This document shows, in pieces, positions 1 to 10,614 of a stretch of 64,000 nucleotides of DNA; positions within the stretch are counted from its first letter, which is position 1, and every line of letters begins with the position of its first letter. The notes beneath the pieces are model-generated. The model did no database searches and was not told the DNA's origin. It saw only the letters and a program-made list of their open reading frames with translations. The stretch spans positions 62,001 to 126,000 of the forward strand of contig NZ_QWEK01000012.1 in NCBI RefSeq assembly GCF_009935845.1, read 5' to 3'. This DNA is from Pseudoflavonifractor sp. 524-17 (lineage in GTDB: Bacteria > Bacillota > Clostridia > Oscillospirales > Oscillospiraceae). A program made the position numbers and the translations under genes.

Positions 1-24
1 GCGGAGAGCAACAGCTTTGAGTAA
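1..24 (+). CDS. C-terminal tail of an upstream gene (possibly remB/yaaB-like)
   Basis: Frame 1 reads seven codons (AESNSFE) and then a TAA stop at 22-24. In Firmicutes the gene just upstream of gyrB is commonly the small RemB/YaaB (DUF370) regulator, so this may be its last residues. The fragment is too short to identify from sequence alone; the assignment rests only on known gene order. Confidence 0.35.
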   Translation, partial: AESNSFE

Positions 25-32
25 GAGGCGAG

Positions 33-2075
<2,043 letters not shown>

Positions 2076-2132
2076 GGGAGACAGAGCGCGCAAGGCGAAA
2101 TTCTCCCCTTCTCTTGAACGGAGTTGAGCTTT

Positions 2133-4661
2133 TTGGCAAAAAACAACGACTATCAGACCAAAGATATTACCTTTCCCAACCAAAAGATCGTAGAAATCAA
2201 CCTGGAGCACGAGATGCAGGACGCGTATATCGAGTACGCCATGTCGGTGATCGTGGGCCGGGCCCTCCCCGACGTGCGGGACGGGCTGAAGCCGGTCCAC
2301 CGCCGGATTCTGTACTCCATGTACGAGAGCGGGCTGAGCAGCGACAAGCCCTTTAAAAAGTCGGCCACCTGCGTGGGCGACGTGCTGGGCAAATACCACC
2401 CCCACGGGGACGCGTCGGTGTACGACGCCCTGGTCCGCCTGGCCCAGGATTTCTCCATGCGCTATCCCCTGGTGGACGGCCACGGCAACTTCGGCTCCGT
2501 GGACGGGGACCCCCCGGCGGCCTACCGGTACACCGAGGCCCGGATGGCCAAGATTACAAACGAAATGCTCCGGGACATCGAAAAGGAGACCGTGGACTGG
2601 GATCCCAACTTTGACGAGTCTCTGAAAGAGCCCCGGGTGGTGCCCTCCCGGTTCCCCAATCTGCTGGTAAACGGGTCCAGCGGCATTGCCGTGGGCATGA
2701 CCACCAACATCCCTCCCCACAACCTGCGGGAGGTGATTGACGCCGCGGTGTGCGTGCTGGACAATCCGGAGGCCGGGCTGGAGGACCTGATGGAGCACAT
2801 CAAGGGCCCCGACTTTCCCACCCGTGGAATCATCATGGGCCGCAGCGGCATCCGGGCGGCCTACGCCACCGGCCGGGGGCACATTCGGGTGCGGGCCAGG
2901 ACGGAAATGGAGGAGTTCGGCAATAACCGCACCCGGATTATCGTCACGGAGCTGCCCTATCAGGTGAACAAGGCCCGGCTCATTGAGAATATCGCCGACC
3001 AGGTCCATGACAAGCGGCTGGAGGGGATCTCCGGCCTGCGGGACGAGTCCGACGGCAAAAAGGGAATGCGCATCGTCATTGAGCTGAAAAAGGACGCCAA
3101 TCCCCAGGTAGTGCTCAACCGGCTCTTTGCCCAGACCCAGATGCAGACCACCTTCGCCGTGGTGATGCTGGCCCTGGTGAACAATCAGAAGCAGCCCAAA
3201 ATCCTCTCCCTGCGGCAGGTGCTGGATGAGTATATTTCCTTCCAGAAAGAGGTTATCACCCGCCGCACGGTCCACGACCGCCGCAAAGCCCAGGAGCGGG
3301 CCCACCTGCTGGAGGGACTGCTCATCGCCCAGGATAATATTGACGAGGTTATCCACATTATCCGCTCTTCCTACGACGACGCCAAGGAGCGGCTGATGAC
3401 CCGGTTCGGCCTGGACGACGTCCAGGCCCAGGCCATCTGCGAGATGCGGCTCATCGCCCTCCAGGGCCTGAACCGGGAGAAGCTGGAGGCGGAGTACGCC
3501 GAGCTGGAGAAGAAGATCGCCTATTTCGACGCCCTTCTGGCCAGCGAGGAGATGCTCAAGGGGGTGCTCAAGGACGAGCTGGTGGAGATCCGCGACAAGT
3601 ACGGCGACGGCCGAAAGACGGAAATCGGCTTTGCGGAGGACGACATCGACATCGAGGATTTGATCGAGGAGGAGGAGTGCGTCTTCACCCTCACCTCTGC
3701 GGGGTATATCAAGCGCCTGCCGGCCAGCACCTATCGGGCCCAGCGCCGGGGCGGCAAGGGAATCACCGCTCAGAGCCTGAAGGAAGAGGACTATGTGGAG
3801 ACGGTGTTCACCGCCTCTACCCACGACTATATCCTCTTCTTTACCAACCGCGGCCGGGTCTATCGGAAAAAGGGGTATCAGATCCCCGAGGCGGGCCGCA
3901 CCGCCAAGGGAACCAATATTGTGAATATCCTCCCCGTGGAGAGCGAGGAGAAGGTGACCGCCATGATCCACCTGCGGGAATTCCCGGAGGACCGGTATCT
4001 GGTGATGGTCACCCGCAGCGGCACGGTAAAGCGCTTGCGGCTGTCCAGCATCAACACCGCCCGCAAAGCGGGCATCCGCTGCATCACGCTGGAGGAGGGA
4101 GACGACCTGATCTGCGTCCGGGAGACCGACGGGGAACAGGCCATCCTCATCGTCACCCACGACGGCATGTCCATCGCCTTTTTGGAGACGGACATCCGCT
4201 GCATGGGCCGGGACGCCTGCGGCGTGCGGGGGATCAAGCTGCGCCCCGGCGACTTTGTGGTGGGCGCGGCCCGGGCCAAGTACGACCATCAGGTGCTGAT
4301 GATCACCGAGAACGGCTACGGCAAGCGCACCGCCATGGATGAGTACTTCCGCGCCGACGGCCCCCAGAACCGGGGCGGCTACGGCCTGAAGGGCTACCAG
4401 GTCACCGACAAGACCGGGGCCATCGCCGGGGTGAAGGTGGTTACGGAGAACGACGACATTCTGGCCATCTCCGACGACGGCACCATCATCCGCATCCACG
4501 CCGCCGGCATCAATGTGTACTCCCGGGGCGCCCAGGGCGTGAAGGTAATGAACCTGGCCCCCGGGGTGAAGGTGATCTCCATCGCCCGCACCGACCGGGA
4601 GGAGGACGAAGAACCAGAGGCCAAAGCCGGAACCGCGACAGACGCCCCGGTTGAGGAATAG
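2133..4661 (+). CDS. gyrA: DNA gyrase subunit A
   Basis: DNA breakage-reunion subunit of gyrase, 842 residues. The catalytic tyrosine lies in [10 protein letters not shown] (Tyr133, equal to E. coli Tyr122). The quinolone region reads [10 protein letters not shown], so the position equal to E. coli Ser83 is Ala94, with Asp98 (E. coli Asp87) kept. A C-terminal beta-pinwheel follows (gyrase-box-like RRGGKG near residue 540), then an acidic tail. The start is taken as TTG at 2133, 9 bases after GGAG; another in-frame TTG at 2124 sits directly on that ribosome binding site. The intact gene lies directly downstream of gyrB. Confidence 0.97.
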   Translation: MAKNNDYQTKDITFPNQKIVEINLEHEMQDAYIEYAMSVIVGRALPDVRDGLKPVHRRILYSMYESGLSSDKPFKKSATCVGDVLGKYHPHGDASVYDALVRLAQDFSMRYPLVDGHGNFGSVDGDPPAAYRYTEARMAKITNEMLRDIEKETVDWDPNFDESLKEPRVVPSRFPNLLVNGSSGIAVGMTTNIPPHNLREVIDAAVCVLDNPEAGLEDLMEHIKGPDFPTRGIIMGRSGIRAAYATGRGHIRVRARTEMEEFGNNRTRIIVTELPYQVNKARLIENIADQVHDKRLEGISGLRDESDGKKGMRIVIELKKDANPQVVLNRLFAQTQMQTTFAVVMLALVNNQKQPKILSLRQVLDEYISFQKEVITRRTVHDRRKAQERAHLLEGLLIAQDNIDEVIHIIRSSYDDAKERLMTRFGLDDVQAQAICEMRLIALQGLNREKLEAEYAELEKKIAYFDALLASEEMLKGVLKDELVEIRDKYGDGRKTEIGFAEDDIDIEDLIEEEECVFTLTSAGYIKRLPASTYRAQRRGGKGITAQSLKEEDYVETVFTASTHDYILFFTNRGRVYRKKGYQIPEAGRTAKGTNIVNILPVESEEKVTAMIHLREFPEDRYLVMVTRSGTVKRLRLSSINTARKAGIRCITLEEGDDLICVRETDGEQAILIVTHDGMSIAFLETDIRCMGRDACGVRGIKLRPGDFVVGAARAKYDHQVLMITENGYGKRTAMDEYFRADGPQNRGGYGLKGYQVTDKTGAIAGVKVVTENDDILAISDDGTIIRIHAAGINVYSRGAQGVKVMNLAPGVKVISIARTDREEDEEPEAKAGTATDAPVEE

Positions 4662-4688
4662 AGACTAAAGAAAAAGAAGGATGAGAAC

Positions 4689-5705
4689 ATGAAGAAGAAA
4701 GCCGCAATTTTCAGCCTGGTGTTCTGTCTGCTGCTGTCCGCCTGCGGGGGCGGGGACAAGGAACCGGCTGCCACCCCCACCCCTGCGCCCACGGCCACAC
4801 CGGAGCCCACCGGTTCCCAGACGACGGACTACACCAAGTACAACACCTATATCGACCTGCTGGATACCGTGTACCAGGTGGACGATTTCCTCACCGCCTA
4901 TTTTGAGCAGGTAGAGACGCAGGAGGAGTTCGCCCTGACAGAGGGCGGCGACTACAGCCTCATCGGGGACGAGCTGGGCCTGGTGTATACCAAGGACATT
5001 ATGCTCTTTAACAACCTGGACGGGGTGGAGAAGCTCTCCCCCAGCTACCCCGGGGTAGACGAGGCCTATGTGGGCATGATCGACAGCATCAAGATCCTGG
5101 TGGACGTGATGGAGGACATGAGCAGCTATCTGGCCTTCGACAGCTTTGAGGAGGACGGTTATGCCAAGGCCAAGGAGTTTCACGCCTCCATTTGGGACGC
5201 GCTGGACGCCTACGACCAGTGGGCCGGCCAGTTTGCCAATGGAATGGATGAGCTGAACAAGTCCACCCGGGGGGATGACCTGGCCAATCTGGAGCAGTCC
5301 GGCGAGGTGATTATGTTCCACTCCGCCTCCATCATCTACACCGCCCAGGACATTGAGGATTTGTTCTGGGATCAGATCGGCGAGGACGGGGCGGCCACCG
5401 GCCTGGACACCACCGGCCTGGACGAGCTGGTGGCGGAGCTTAAAAACCACCTCACCGCCCTGCGGGCCGCCATGGAGGACCCGGAGGAGCGGGACAAGAT
5501 CTACCTCTTCTGGAAGAGCCAGGAGGCCAACTCCCCCTTTGACTACGTAGATATTTACTCCGACGACCTCAACGGGCTGGAGACCGCCCTGGACGCCCTG
5601 GTGGAGCAGGCCGCCGCCGGGGGGGATCTGCTGGAGCCGCTGTACGACTTTAACGAGGCTGTCAGCGAGCTGATTGACTCCTATAACAACTACCTCGTCG
5701 GCTAG
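4689..5705 (+). CDS. Putative secreted lipoprotein of unknown function
   Basis: A 338-residue protein with a lysine-rich start, a hydrophobic stretch and a lipobox (LLSAC, Cys about residue 19), so it should be lipidated and tethered outside the membrane. A Thr/Pro/Ala linker (about residues 29-45) follows, then an acidic, mostly helical domain rich in Asp, Glu and Leu. I recognise no catalytic motif or family. An AAGGATGAG ribosome binding site precedes the ATG. It starts 27 bases after gyrA and ends 15 bases before rnhA, so it may be read through from the gyrase operon. Confidence 0.75.
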   Translation: MKKKAAIFSLVFCLLLSACGGGDKEPAATPTPAPTATPEPTGSQTTDYTKYNTYIDLLDTVYQVDDFLTAYFEQVETQEEFALTEGGDYSLIGDELGLVYTKDIMLFNNLDGVEKLSPSYPGVDEAYVGMIDSIKILVDVMEDMSSYLAFDSFEEDGYAKAKEFHASIWDALDAYDQWAGQFANGMDELNKSTRGDDLANLEQSGEVIMFHSASIIYTAQDIEDLFWDQIGEDGAATGLDTTGLDELVAELKNHLTALRAAMEDPEERDKIYLFWKSQEANSPFDYVDIYSDDLNGLETALDALVEQAAAGGDLLEPLYDFNEAVSELIDSYNNYLVG

Positions 5706-5720
5706 AGGGCAGGGCAGAGT

Positions 5721-6161
5721 GTGAGGAAGCAAGTCACAATTTATACCGACGGGGCCTGCTCCGGCAATCCCGGCCCCGGCGGCTGGGGGGCTATTCTCCA
5801 GTACGGCGCCCACAAGAGGGAGCTCAGCGGGGGGGAGAGCCACACTACCAACAACCGCATGGAGCTCACGGGCGTCATTTCCGCCCTCCAGGCGCTGAAG
5901 GAGCCCTGTGTGGTGGAGCTGTACTCCGACTCCAAATACGTCATTGACGCCCTGGAGAAAGGCTGGGCCAAGGGATGGCGGGCCCGGGGATGGATCAAAT
6001 CGGACAAAAAGCCCGCCCTCAACCCCGACCTGTGGGAGGAGCTGCTCAAGCTGTGCGAGTACCACACGGTGAACCTCCACTGGGTGAAGGGCCACGGGGA
6101 CAACCCCTATAACAACCGCTGTGACGAGCTGGCCGTGGCAGAGAGCCGGAAATTCAAGTAA
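5721..6161 (+). CDS. rnhA: Ribonuclease HI
   Basis: Endonuclease that cuts RNA in RNA-DNA hybrids (R-loops, primers). The 146-residue protein has the usual RNase HI length and carries the DEDD metal-binding set: Asp in [14 protein letters not shown], Glu in NNRMELTG, Asp in YSDSKYV, and Asp in the C-terminal NRCDELA. The basic segment [16 protein letters not shown] is the substrate-binding handle of the E. coli-type enzyme. The start codon is GTG with a weak AGGGC-type ribosome binding site. A strong terminator lies just after the stop. Confidence 0.95.
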   Translation: MRKQVTIYTDGACSGNPGPGGWGAILQYGAHKRELSGGESHTTNNRMELTGVISALQALKEPCVVELYSDSKYVIDALEKGWAKGWRARGWIKSDKKPALNPDLWEELLKLCEYHTVNLHWVKGHGDNPYNNRCDELAVAESRKFK

Positions 6162-6164
6162 AAC

Positions 6165-6205
6165 AAAACCGTCCGCACCTCCTGAGGAGTGTGCGGACGG
6201 TTTTT
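6165..6205. terminator. Bidirectional terminator between rnhA and the acetyltransferase gene
   Basis: Arms AAAACCGTCCGCAC (6165-6178) and GTGCGGACGGTTTT (6191-6204) are perfect complements with a 12-base loop. T residues follow on the plus side and the A-rich left arm gives a T-run on the minus side. It can end rnhA transcripts and those of the convergent minus-strand gene ending at 6239. Confidence 0.85.
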
Positions 6206-6211
6206 AAAACC

Positions 6212-6225
6212 TGTATTCATAGCCG
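6212..6225. repeat. Single copy of the TGTATTCATAGCCG repeat arm
   Basis: It matches the left arm of the inverted repeats at 33-46 and 29731-29744 with two or fewer differences. No partner arm is seen nearby. It lies between the terminator and the 3' end of the acetyltransferase gene. Confidence 0.35.
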
Positions 6226-6238
6226 GTGGCGCGCAGCG

Positions 6239-6808
6239 TTATTCTGCATCCGGGGGATCCAACGCCTTGGCAGGGCGGCAGGGGTTGCCCACCGCCACCA
6301 CGTTGTCGGGAATGTCGCGGACCACCACGCTCCCGGCGCCGATGACCACATTGCTGCCGATGGTCACCCCAGGGAGGACGGTGACATTCCCCCCGAACCA
6401 CACGTGGCTGCCAACGGTAATGGGCTTGGCGTACTCCAGCCCGGACAGACGGGTTTGCATGTCCGTGGGGTGGGTGGCGGTGTAAAAGCCGCAGTTGGGG
6501 GCGATGAGGACGTGATCCCCAAAGGAGATGGGGGCGCAGTCCAGAATCACACAGTTGAAGTTGGCGTAAAAGTGGTCCCCGAAGGTGATGTTCTCCCCAT
6601 AGTCGCACCAGAAATCCGGCTCAATGGTGAAATGGCGGCCGGGCCGGCCCAGGATCTTGTACAAAACCGCCTCCCGGGCGGAGGACTGAAGGGGCGGGAT
6701 CTGGTTGGCCTGATGGCACAGCTCCCGGCAGCGGCCCCGCTTGGCTTTTAGCTCCGGGTCCTCCGGGTTATAGAGCTGGCCGGATATCATTTTACTCCAC
6801 TCTGTCAC
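6239..6808 (-). CDS. maa: Sugar O-acetyltransferase (maltose/galactoside acetyltransferase family)
   Basis: Transfers acetyl from acetyl-CoA to a sugar hydroxyl, probably as detoxification; the true substrate is unknown. The 189-residue length is typical. It has the N-terminal Mac domain (MISGQLYNPEDPEL), a left-handed beta-helix with hexapeptide repeats (ITFGDHFYANFNC, GSHVWFGGNVTVLPGV, GAGSVVVRDI) and the family ending VAVGNPCRPAK. The catalytic His is expected in the TATHPTD segment. The start is GTG at 6808, 7 bases after AAGGAGG; an earlier ATG at 6907 lies upstream of the promoter and is rejected. The gene is divergent to the DHFR-like gene. Confidence 0.85.
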   Translation of the reverse strand: MTEWSKMISGQLYNPEDPELKAKRGRCRELCHQANQIPPLQSSAREAVLYKILGRPGRHFTIEPDFWCDYGENITFGDHFYANFNCVILDCAPISFGDHVLIAPNCGFYTATHPTDMQTRLSGLEYAKPITVGSHVWFGGNVTVLPGVTIGSNVVIGAGSVVVRDIPDNVVAVGNPCRPAKALDPPDAE

Positions 6809-6847
6809 GGTGATTCCTCCTTGCAGACAGGTGATCCTGTCCCAGCT

Positions 6848-6877
6848 ATTGTATCTCAGAGAGAGGGTTGCAGTCAA
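6848..6877 (-). promoter_or_regulatory. Sigma-A-type promoter for the acetyltransferase gene
   Basis: On the minus strand TTGACT (6877-6872), an 18-base spacer and TACAAT (6853-6848) precede the GTG start by about 40 bases. The match to consensus is good. Confidence 0.55.
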
Positions 6878-6961
6878 TACGCCTGGAACAGGAAAGAGGG
6901 TATTCAAACGCCAGAGGATATGGTATCATAACTCCACATTCAGACAGGAGGATGAGGCGCA

Positions 6962-7477
6962 ATGGCGATCTGGTTCTATGGATGCGTCACACTGGACGGC
7001 TATCTTGCCGGAACGGATCACGGTCTGGACTGGCTCTATGACACCGGCGGCGTGGAGGAGACCGGCTACGCCGCGTTCTATGAACAGATGGACGTCACGT
7101 TGATGGGGCGGCGGACCTTTCACGCGCTGGAGCAGGCGGGGACGCAGGCGTGCCCCTATCCCACCACGGAAAACTATGTCTTTACCCACAGGGCGCTGTC
7201 CAGACCGGGCTTTCAGGCGGTCAGCGGGGACGTTGTGGAATTTGCGCAGGGGCTCGGCCGGGATAAAAATATCTGGGTGGTGGGCGGCAATACGGTTTTG
7301 GCCCCCCTTCTGGACGTCAACAGGGTGGACCGCCTGATCCTTCAGATCGCTCCCGTGCTGTTGGGGCGCGGGATCCCCCTGTTTACCCAGGGGGAGGATT
7401 TGAAGCGGTTCTCGCTGGAGGCGGTGAGAAAATACGGCCCCTTTGCGGAGCTGGAGTATTGGAAAAAGGAGGGCTGA
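6962..7477 (+). CDS. Dihydrofolate reductase family protein (RibD C-terminal domain-like)
   Basis: A 171-residue protein of the DHFR/RibD-C fold, which binds NADPH. It starts MAIWFYGCVTLDGYLAG, has LMGRRTFHAL where this family carries the cofactor-contacting MGR motif, IWVVGGNTVLAPLL (the Rossmann-like VGGxxL segment) and ends with IAPVLLGRGIPLF. Stand-alone members are of uncertain function and are not classic FolA. GGAGG lies before the ATG. The PEBP-like gene follows after 4 bases, so the two are probably co-transcribed; a TATCAT -10-like element is at 6924-6929, but I see no clear -35 box. Confidence 0.85.
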   Translation: MAIWFYGCVTLDGYLAGTDHGLDWLYDTGGVEETGYAAFYEQMDVTLMGRRTFHALEQAGTQACPYPTTENYVFTHRALSRPGFQAVSGDVVEFAQGLGRDKNIWVVGGNTVLAPLLDVNRVDRLILQIAPVLLGRGIPLFTQGEDLKRFSLEAVRKYGPFAELEYWKKEG

Positions 7478-7481
7478 GAAA

Positions 7482-7955
7482 ATGGCTGCGCCGTTAGAGC
7501 TTGACTGTCTGGGCGTAGATGCAAAGGGGATGATTGGCCGCCGTCATACGGGCCGGGGGGAAGATGTATCGCCGGGCTTCCGGCTAAAAAACCTGTCCCC
7601 CCGGGGGAAAACCCTGGCGGTCACGTTGGAGGATCTCAGCCATCCGGTGAAAAACTTCACCCATTGGCTGGTATGGAATCTGCCGGCGGGTGAGGAGATT
7701 GCGGAGGGGATTCCGGCGGGCCGGCGGGCGCCCTCCCGGGGGGACGCCCGGCAGGGAATCGGCTACGGCCTGTACCGGTACGCGGGGCCCAAGCCCCCGG
7801 GAAAGGCCGTTCATCAGTACCGCTTTACTGTGTACGTCCTGGACGGCCCCCTCTCTTTGGGCTGGCCGGAGACCAAGGGCCGCCTTCTCAGGGCGGCGGA
7901 GGGACACATTCTCCAGCAGGGGAGCGTTGTGGGCTCCTTTGGCTGGAAACCATAA
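7482..7955 (+). CDS. YbhB/YbcL (PEBP, Raf-kinase-inhibitor-like) family protein
   Basis: A 157-residue cytoplasmic protein of the phosphatidylethanolamine-binding family; bacterial members have no settled function. Family features seen are the ligand-site strand NFTHWLVWNLPA, the GxxxARQGIGYGLYRYAGPKPP segment and the HQYRFTVYVLD strand. The ATG at 7482 is chosen because AAGGAGG sits directly before it; an in-frame ATG at 7443 inside the previous gene lacks a ribosome binding site. It starts 4 bases after the DHFR-like gene and ends inside a terminator stem. Confidence 0.85.
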   Translation: MAAPLELDCLGVDAKGMIGRRHTGRGEDVSPGFRLKNLSPRGKTLAVTLEDLSHPVKNFTHWLVWNLPAGEEIAEGIPAGRRAPSRGDARQGIGYGLYRYAGPKPPGKAVHQYRFTVYVLDGPLSLGWPETKGRLLRAAEGHILQQGSVVGSFGWKP

Positions 7956-7990
7956 AAAATTGCCGGATCCCTGGGATCCGGCAATTTTTT
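7954..7990. terminator. Bidirectional terminator shared by the PEBP gene and ricT
   Basis: A 17-bp perfect stem (7954-7970 with 7974-7990) has a 3-base loop and A/T runs at both ends. The stop codons of the plus-strand PEBP gene (7953-7955) and the minus-strand ricT (7991-7989) both lie at its edges. Confidence 0.9.
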
Positions 7991-9183
7991 ATGATTCGCT
8001 CTTCCCCTCTCCCTTGGGCTTGCCCCGGTAGCGGCGGTAGCGGTGGCGGGGCTTTTTGTCCTCCCGGGTGTCCGGCAGGTCGTCATAATCCTTGGGGGGC
8101 TTTGGTGGTTTGGGGGGCTTGGACTGTTTAAACGGCTTGGGAGGGTGCTCCGGCTTGGCCTCGGGGACCGGGCCCGGCTTTTTGCCCTTTGGACGGCGGC
8201 TGCGGCGGCTGCGGTCGTCGCTCTCCACAGTTTGGGGCGGGCCGGACAGGGACAGGTTGGCCAGGGCGGCGGAGAGGCGGTCCTCCTCCGTCTCCACCGG
8301 GGGCGTGATTTTGCGCAGCTTTTCCAGCTCCTCCGGCGGCGGGGGGACGTAGCCCTCGGGCCGCTTGCCCTTCCCGCTGCGCACCACGCAGATCTCGCAG
8401 CTGTGATAGTTCTTGGGCGCCTCGGGCTGGTCGTCCAGGCGGACCTTTACCGTCTCACGCAGGAGGTTGACCTGGGAGATGGTGCCCACGCCGTCGGGGG
8501 TCTCCACAAAGGATTCGCTCTTGGGCATCCGCTTTACCGCGTCCTCATAGGCGTCCTGCTCGTATTTCAGGCAGCACATCAGCCGCCCGCAGGTGCCGGA
8601 GATCTTGGTGGGGTTGAGGGAGAGGCTCTGGGTCTTGGCCATTTTAATGGACACAGGCTGAAATTCCTCCAAAAAGGTGGAGCAGCAAAAGGGTTTTCCG
8701 CAGATGCCCAGCCCCCCCCAGCATTTTCGCTTCGTCCCGCACGCCGATCTGGCGCAGCTCGATCCGGGTGTGGAAGACGCTGGCCAGATCCTTCACCAGG
8801 GCGCGGAAGTCCACCCGGCCCTCAGAGGTGAAGAAGAAGAGAATTTTATTGCCGTCGAAGTTGTACTCCACGTCCACCAGCTTCATGTCCAGGCCGTGGG
8901 CCAGGATCTTCTCCTGGCAGATCTGAAAGGCCCGCTTCTCCTTCTCCCGGTTGTGGCGGACGGTCTCCAGATCCTTGTCCGTGGCCACCCGGATGAGGGG
9001 GCGCAGGGGCTGGACCACCGCCTCGTCCTCTACCATGGTGTTGGACTGGACGCATTCGCCGTACTCCACGCCCCGGGAGGTATCAATGATAACCCCCTGT
9101 CCCGCCTGGACCTGGACGCCCTGTGGGTCAAAATAGTACTGTTTTCCGCCGCTTTTAAAGCGGACGCCGATGATCTCGGTCAT
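7989..9183 (-). pseudogene. ricT: ricT (yaaT), PSP1-domain protein, interrupted by a frameshift in a G8 run
   Basis: RicT belongs to the RicA-RicF-RicT (Y) complex, which carries Fe-S clusters and controls RNase Y and sporulation phosphorelay in Bacillus. Here the N-terminal part (MTEIIGVRFKSGGKQYYFDP to RDEAKMLGG) and the C-terminal part (from the Cys-rich CGKPFCCSTF, then EEFQPVSIKMAK and GTCGRLMCCLKYE) are in different frames. The break maps to eight C at 8712-8719 (G8 on the coding strand); removing one base restores a continuous 397-residue protein. The start is ATG at 9183 after GAGGAA. A Pro/Lys-rich tail of about 120 residues follows the conserved domain. All other features look intact, so sequencing error or phase variation is as likely as true loss. 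Confidence 0.8.
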
Positions 9184-9256
9184 AGATAGTTCCTCATTTA
9201 TCGTCAAATTACGGGATAGATGTGAAAGCGGGGGAGAGCTCCCCGTCTGCGGCGGA

Positions 9257-10273
9257 TCAGCCGCCCATTGGTGCTGCGGATGCCAGTAAATGGAGCTGCG
9301 CGCACAGCCAGCCGGCCAGGTGGCCTGTCCCCACGTAGAAGCCGCAGGCGGTGCGCAGCTCTTCCAGCAGGGAGATTGCGTCCATCAGGGCGGCGGGGGG
9401 GAGGGATTGGGCCAGCAGGGCGGCGCACTCCCGCCCTTCCGGGTTGTCCCGGCAGGGCACGCCCGCGTGGGTGAGCAGGCCGTCCCGCAAAAGAAGGATG
9501 GCCTCCTCCAGCAGGGCGGAGAACTTGTCCCGGTCCCACTTTTCCAGGGAAATACACAGATCCGCCAGGGCCAGCTCGTCCCCGCCGGCCAGCCGACGGA
9601 CCAGCAGCGCGGCGGTGCCTGGAATCTGGGTGTCGGCCTGACCGCCCTCCAGGGTGTGGATGGCCCGGCCCAGATTCCCCTCGCAGCCGGAGAGGGCGGC
9701 GCGGATCTCCTCCCGCGGCCGGTCAGGGTATCGGGCGCGGAGAAAAGCCTCTCCCTCCGGCTCCGCCACCGGGGAGAGGGAGAGCAGCTCGCACCGGGAG
9801 CGCACCGTAGGCAGCAGCGCGGCGGCGTTTTCCGCCAGCAGCAGAAAGGCGGCGTAGGGCGGCCCCTCCTCCAGCAGCTTGAGCATGGCGTTCTGGGCGC
9901 TGGGATTCATGGTGTGGGCCCGGGGGATGAGATAGACTTTCCGCCGGGCCTCGTTGGGGCGGATGTAGGCGCCGGCGCGCAGGGCGCGGACCTGGGCCAC
10001 GGTGATATCCTTGCCCTCCTCCCCGATCTGGATGATGTCGGGGTGGATGTCGGCCGCGGCCTTTTTGCAGCCGGAGCAGCGGCCGCAGGGGAAGGTAGGG
10101 CCGTCCCCCGGGGCGGAGCAGACAAGGGCCGCAGCCAGAACGCGGGCCAGGGTGTGCTTGCCGCTTCCTGCGGGGCCGGTGAGGATGTAGGCGTGGGACA
10201 GGCCCCGCAGGGCGGTCTCCCGCTCCAGACGCCGCTTCAGGGGGGCGTTGCCCGCCAGGGTGTGGAGATCCAT
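9257..10273 (-). CDS. holB: DNA polymerase III delta-prime subunit
   Basis: Clamp-loader subunit that helps place the beta sliding clamp on DNA. The 338-residue AAA+ protein has a P-loop GPAGSGKHTLA, a zinc-binding cluster CGRCSGC with a nearby upstream Cys, and the NAMLKLLEEGP stretch typical of delta-prime. The ATG at 10273 is one base after the darA stop, with only a weak ribosome binding site, so translation is probably coupled. It lies in the yaaO-darA-holB-ricT order known from Bacillus. The gap of 73 bases to ricT holds no other gene. Confidence 0.92.
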   Translation of the reverse strand: MDLHTLAGNAPLKRRLERETALRGLSHAYILTGPAGSGKHTLARVLAAALVCSAPGDGPTFPCGRCSGCKKAAADIHPDIIQIGEEGKDITVAQVRALRAGAYIRPNEARRKVYLIPRAHTMNPSAQNAMLKLLEEGPPYAAFLLLAENAAALLPTVRSRCELLSLSPVAEPEGEAFLRARYPDRPREEIRAALSGCEGNLGRAIHTLEGGQADTQIPGTAALLVRRLAGGDELALADLCISLEKWDRDKFSALLEEAILLLRDGLLTHAGVPCRDNPEGRECAALLAQSLPPAALMDAISLLEELRTACGFYVGTGHLAGWLCAQLHLLASAAPMGG

Positions 10274-10274
10274 G

Positions 10275-10598
10275 TCACACCCGCTCGAAGCGTTCGATGT
10301 CCACCACAAAGATGGTGGCGCCCCCCACCACTACCTCCACCGGCATACTGGGGTAATAGCCGTAGCTCATCTCAGAGGTAGTGGGGATCATCTGCTTGCG
10401 GCTGTGTGAGTGCTCTTTGATGATGTCGATGACGGACTGCACCTTTTCCTCGTCCACGCCCACCAGAATGGTCACGTTGCCCGCCATGAGGAACCCGCCG
10501 GTGGTGGCCAGCTTGGTGGAGGAAAAGCCACGCTTGGTCAGAGAGTGGGTGACCGCGCCGGCGTCGTCATGGTTGATGATTGCAAGGATCAGTTTCAT
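10275..10598 (-). CDS. darA: Cyclic-di-AMP receptor, PII-like (DarA/PstA)
   Basis: A 108-residue small trimeric PII-like protein (YaaQ, DUF970) that binds cyclic di-AMP; its downstream target is unsettled. The sequence MKLILAIINHDDAGAV, then GFSSTKLATTGGFL and GNVTILVGVDEEKV, and the C-terminal VVVGGATIFVVDIERFERV match the family closely, including the conserved TTGGFL ligand segment. ATG 10598 follows GGAGGGGG. It stands between the decarboxylase and holB with gaps of 16 and 1 bases, so all three share one mRNA. Confidence 0.93.
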   Translation of the reverse strand: MKLILAIINHDDAGAVTHSLTKRGFSSTKLATTGGFLMAGNVTILVGVDEEKVQSVIDIIKEHSHSRKQMIPTTSEMSYGYYPSMPVEVVVGGATIFVVDIERFERV

Positions 10599-10614
10599 AA
10601 GTAATCCCCCTCCT

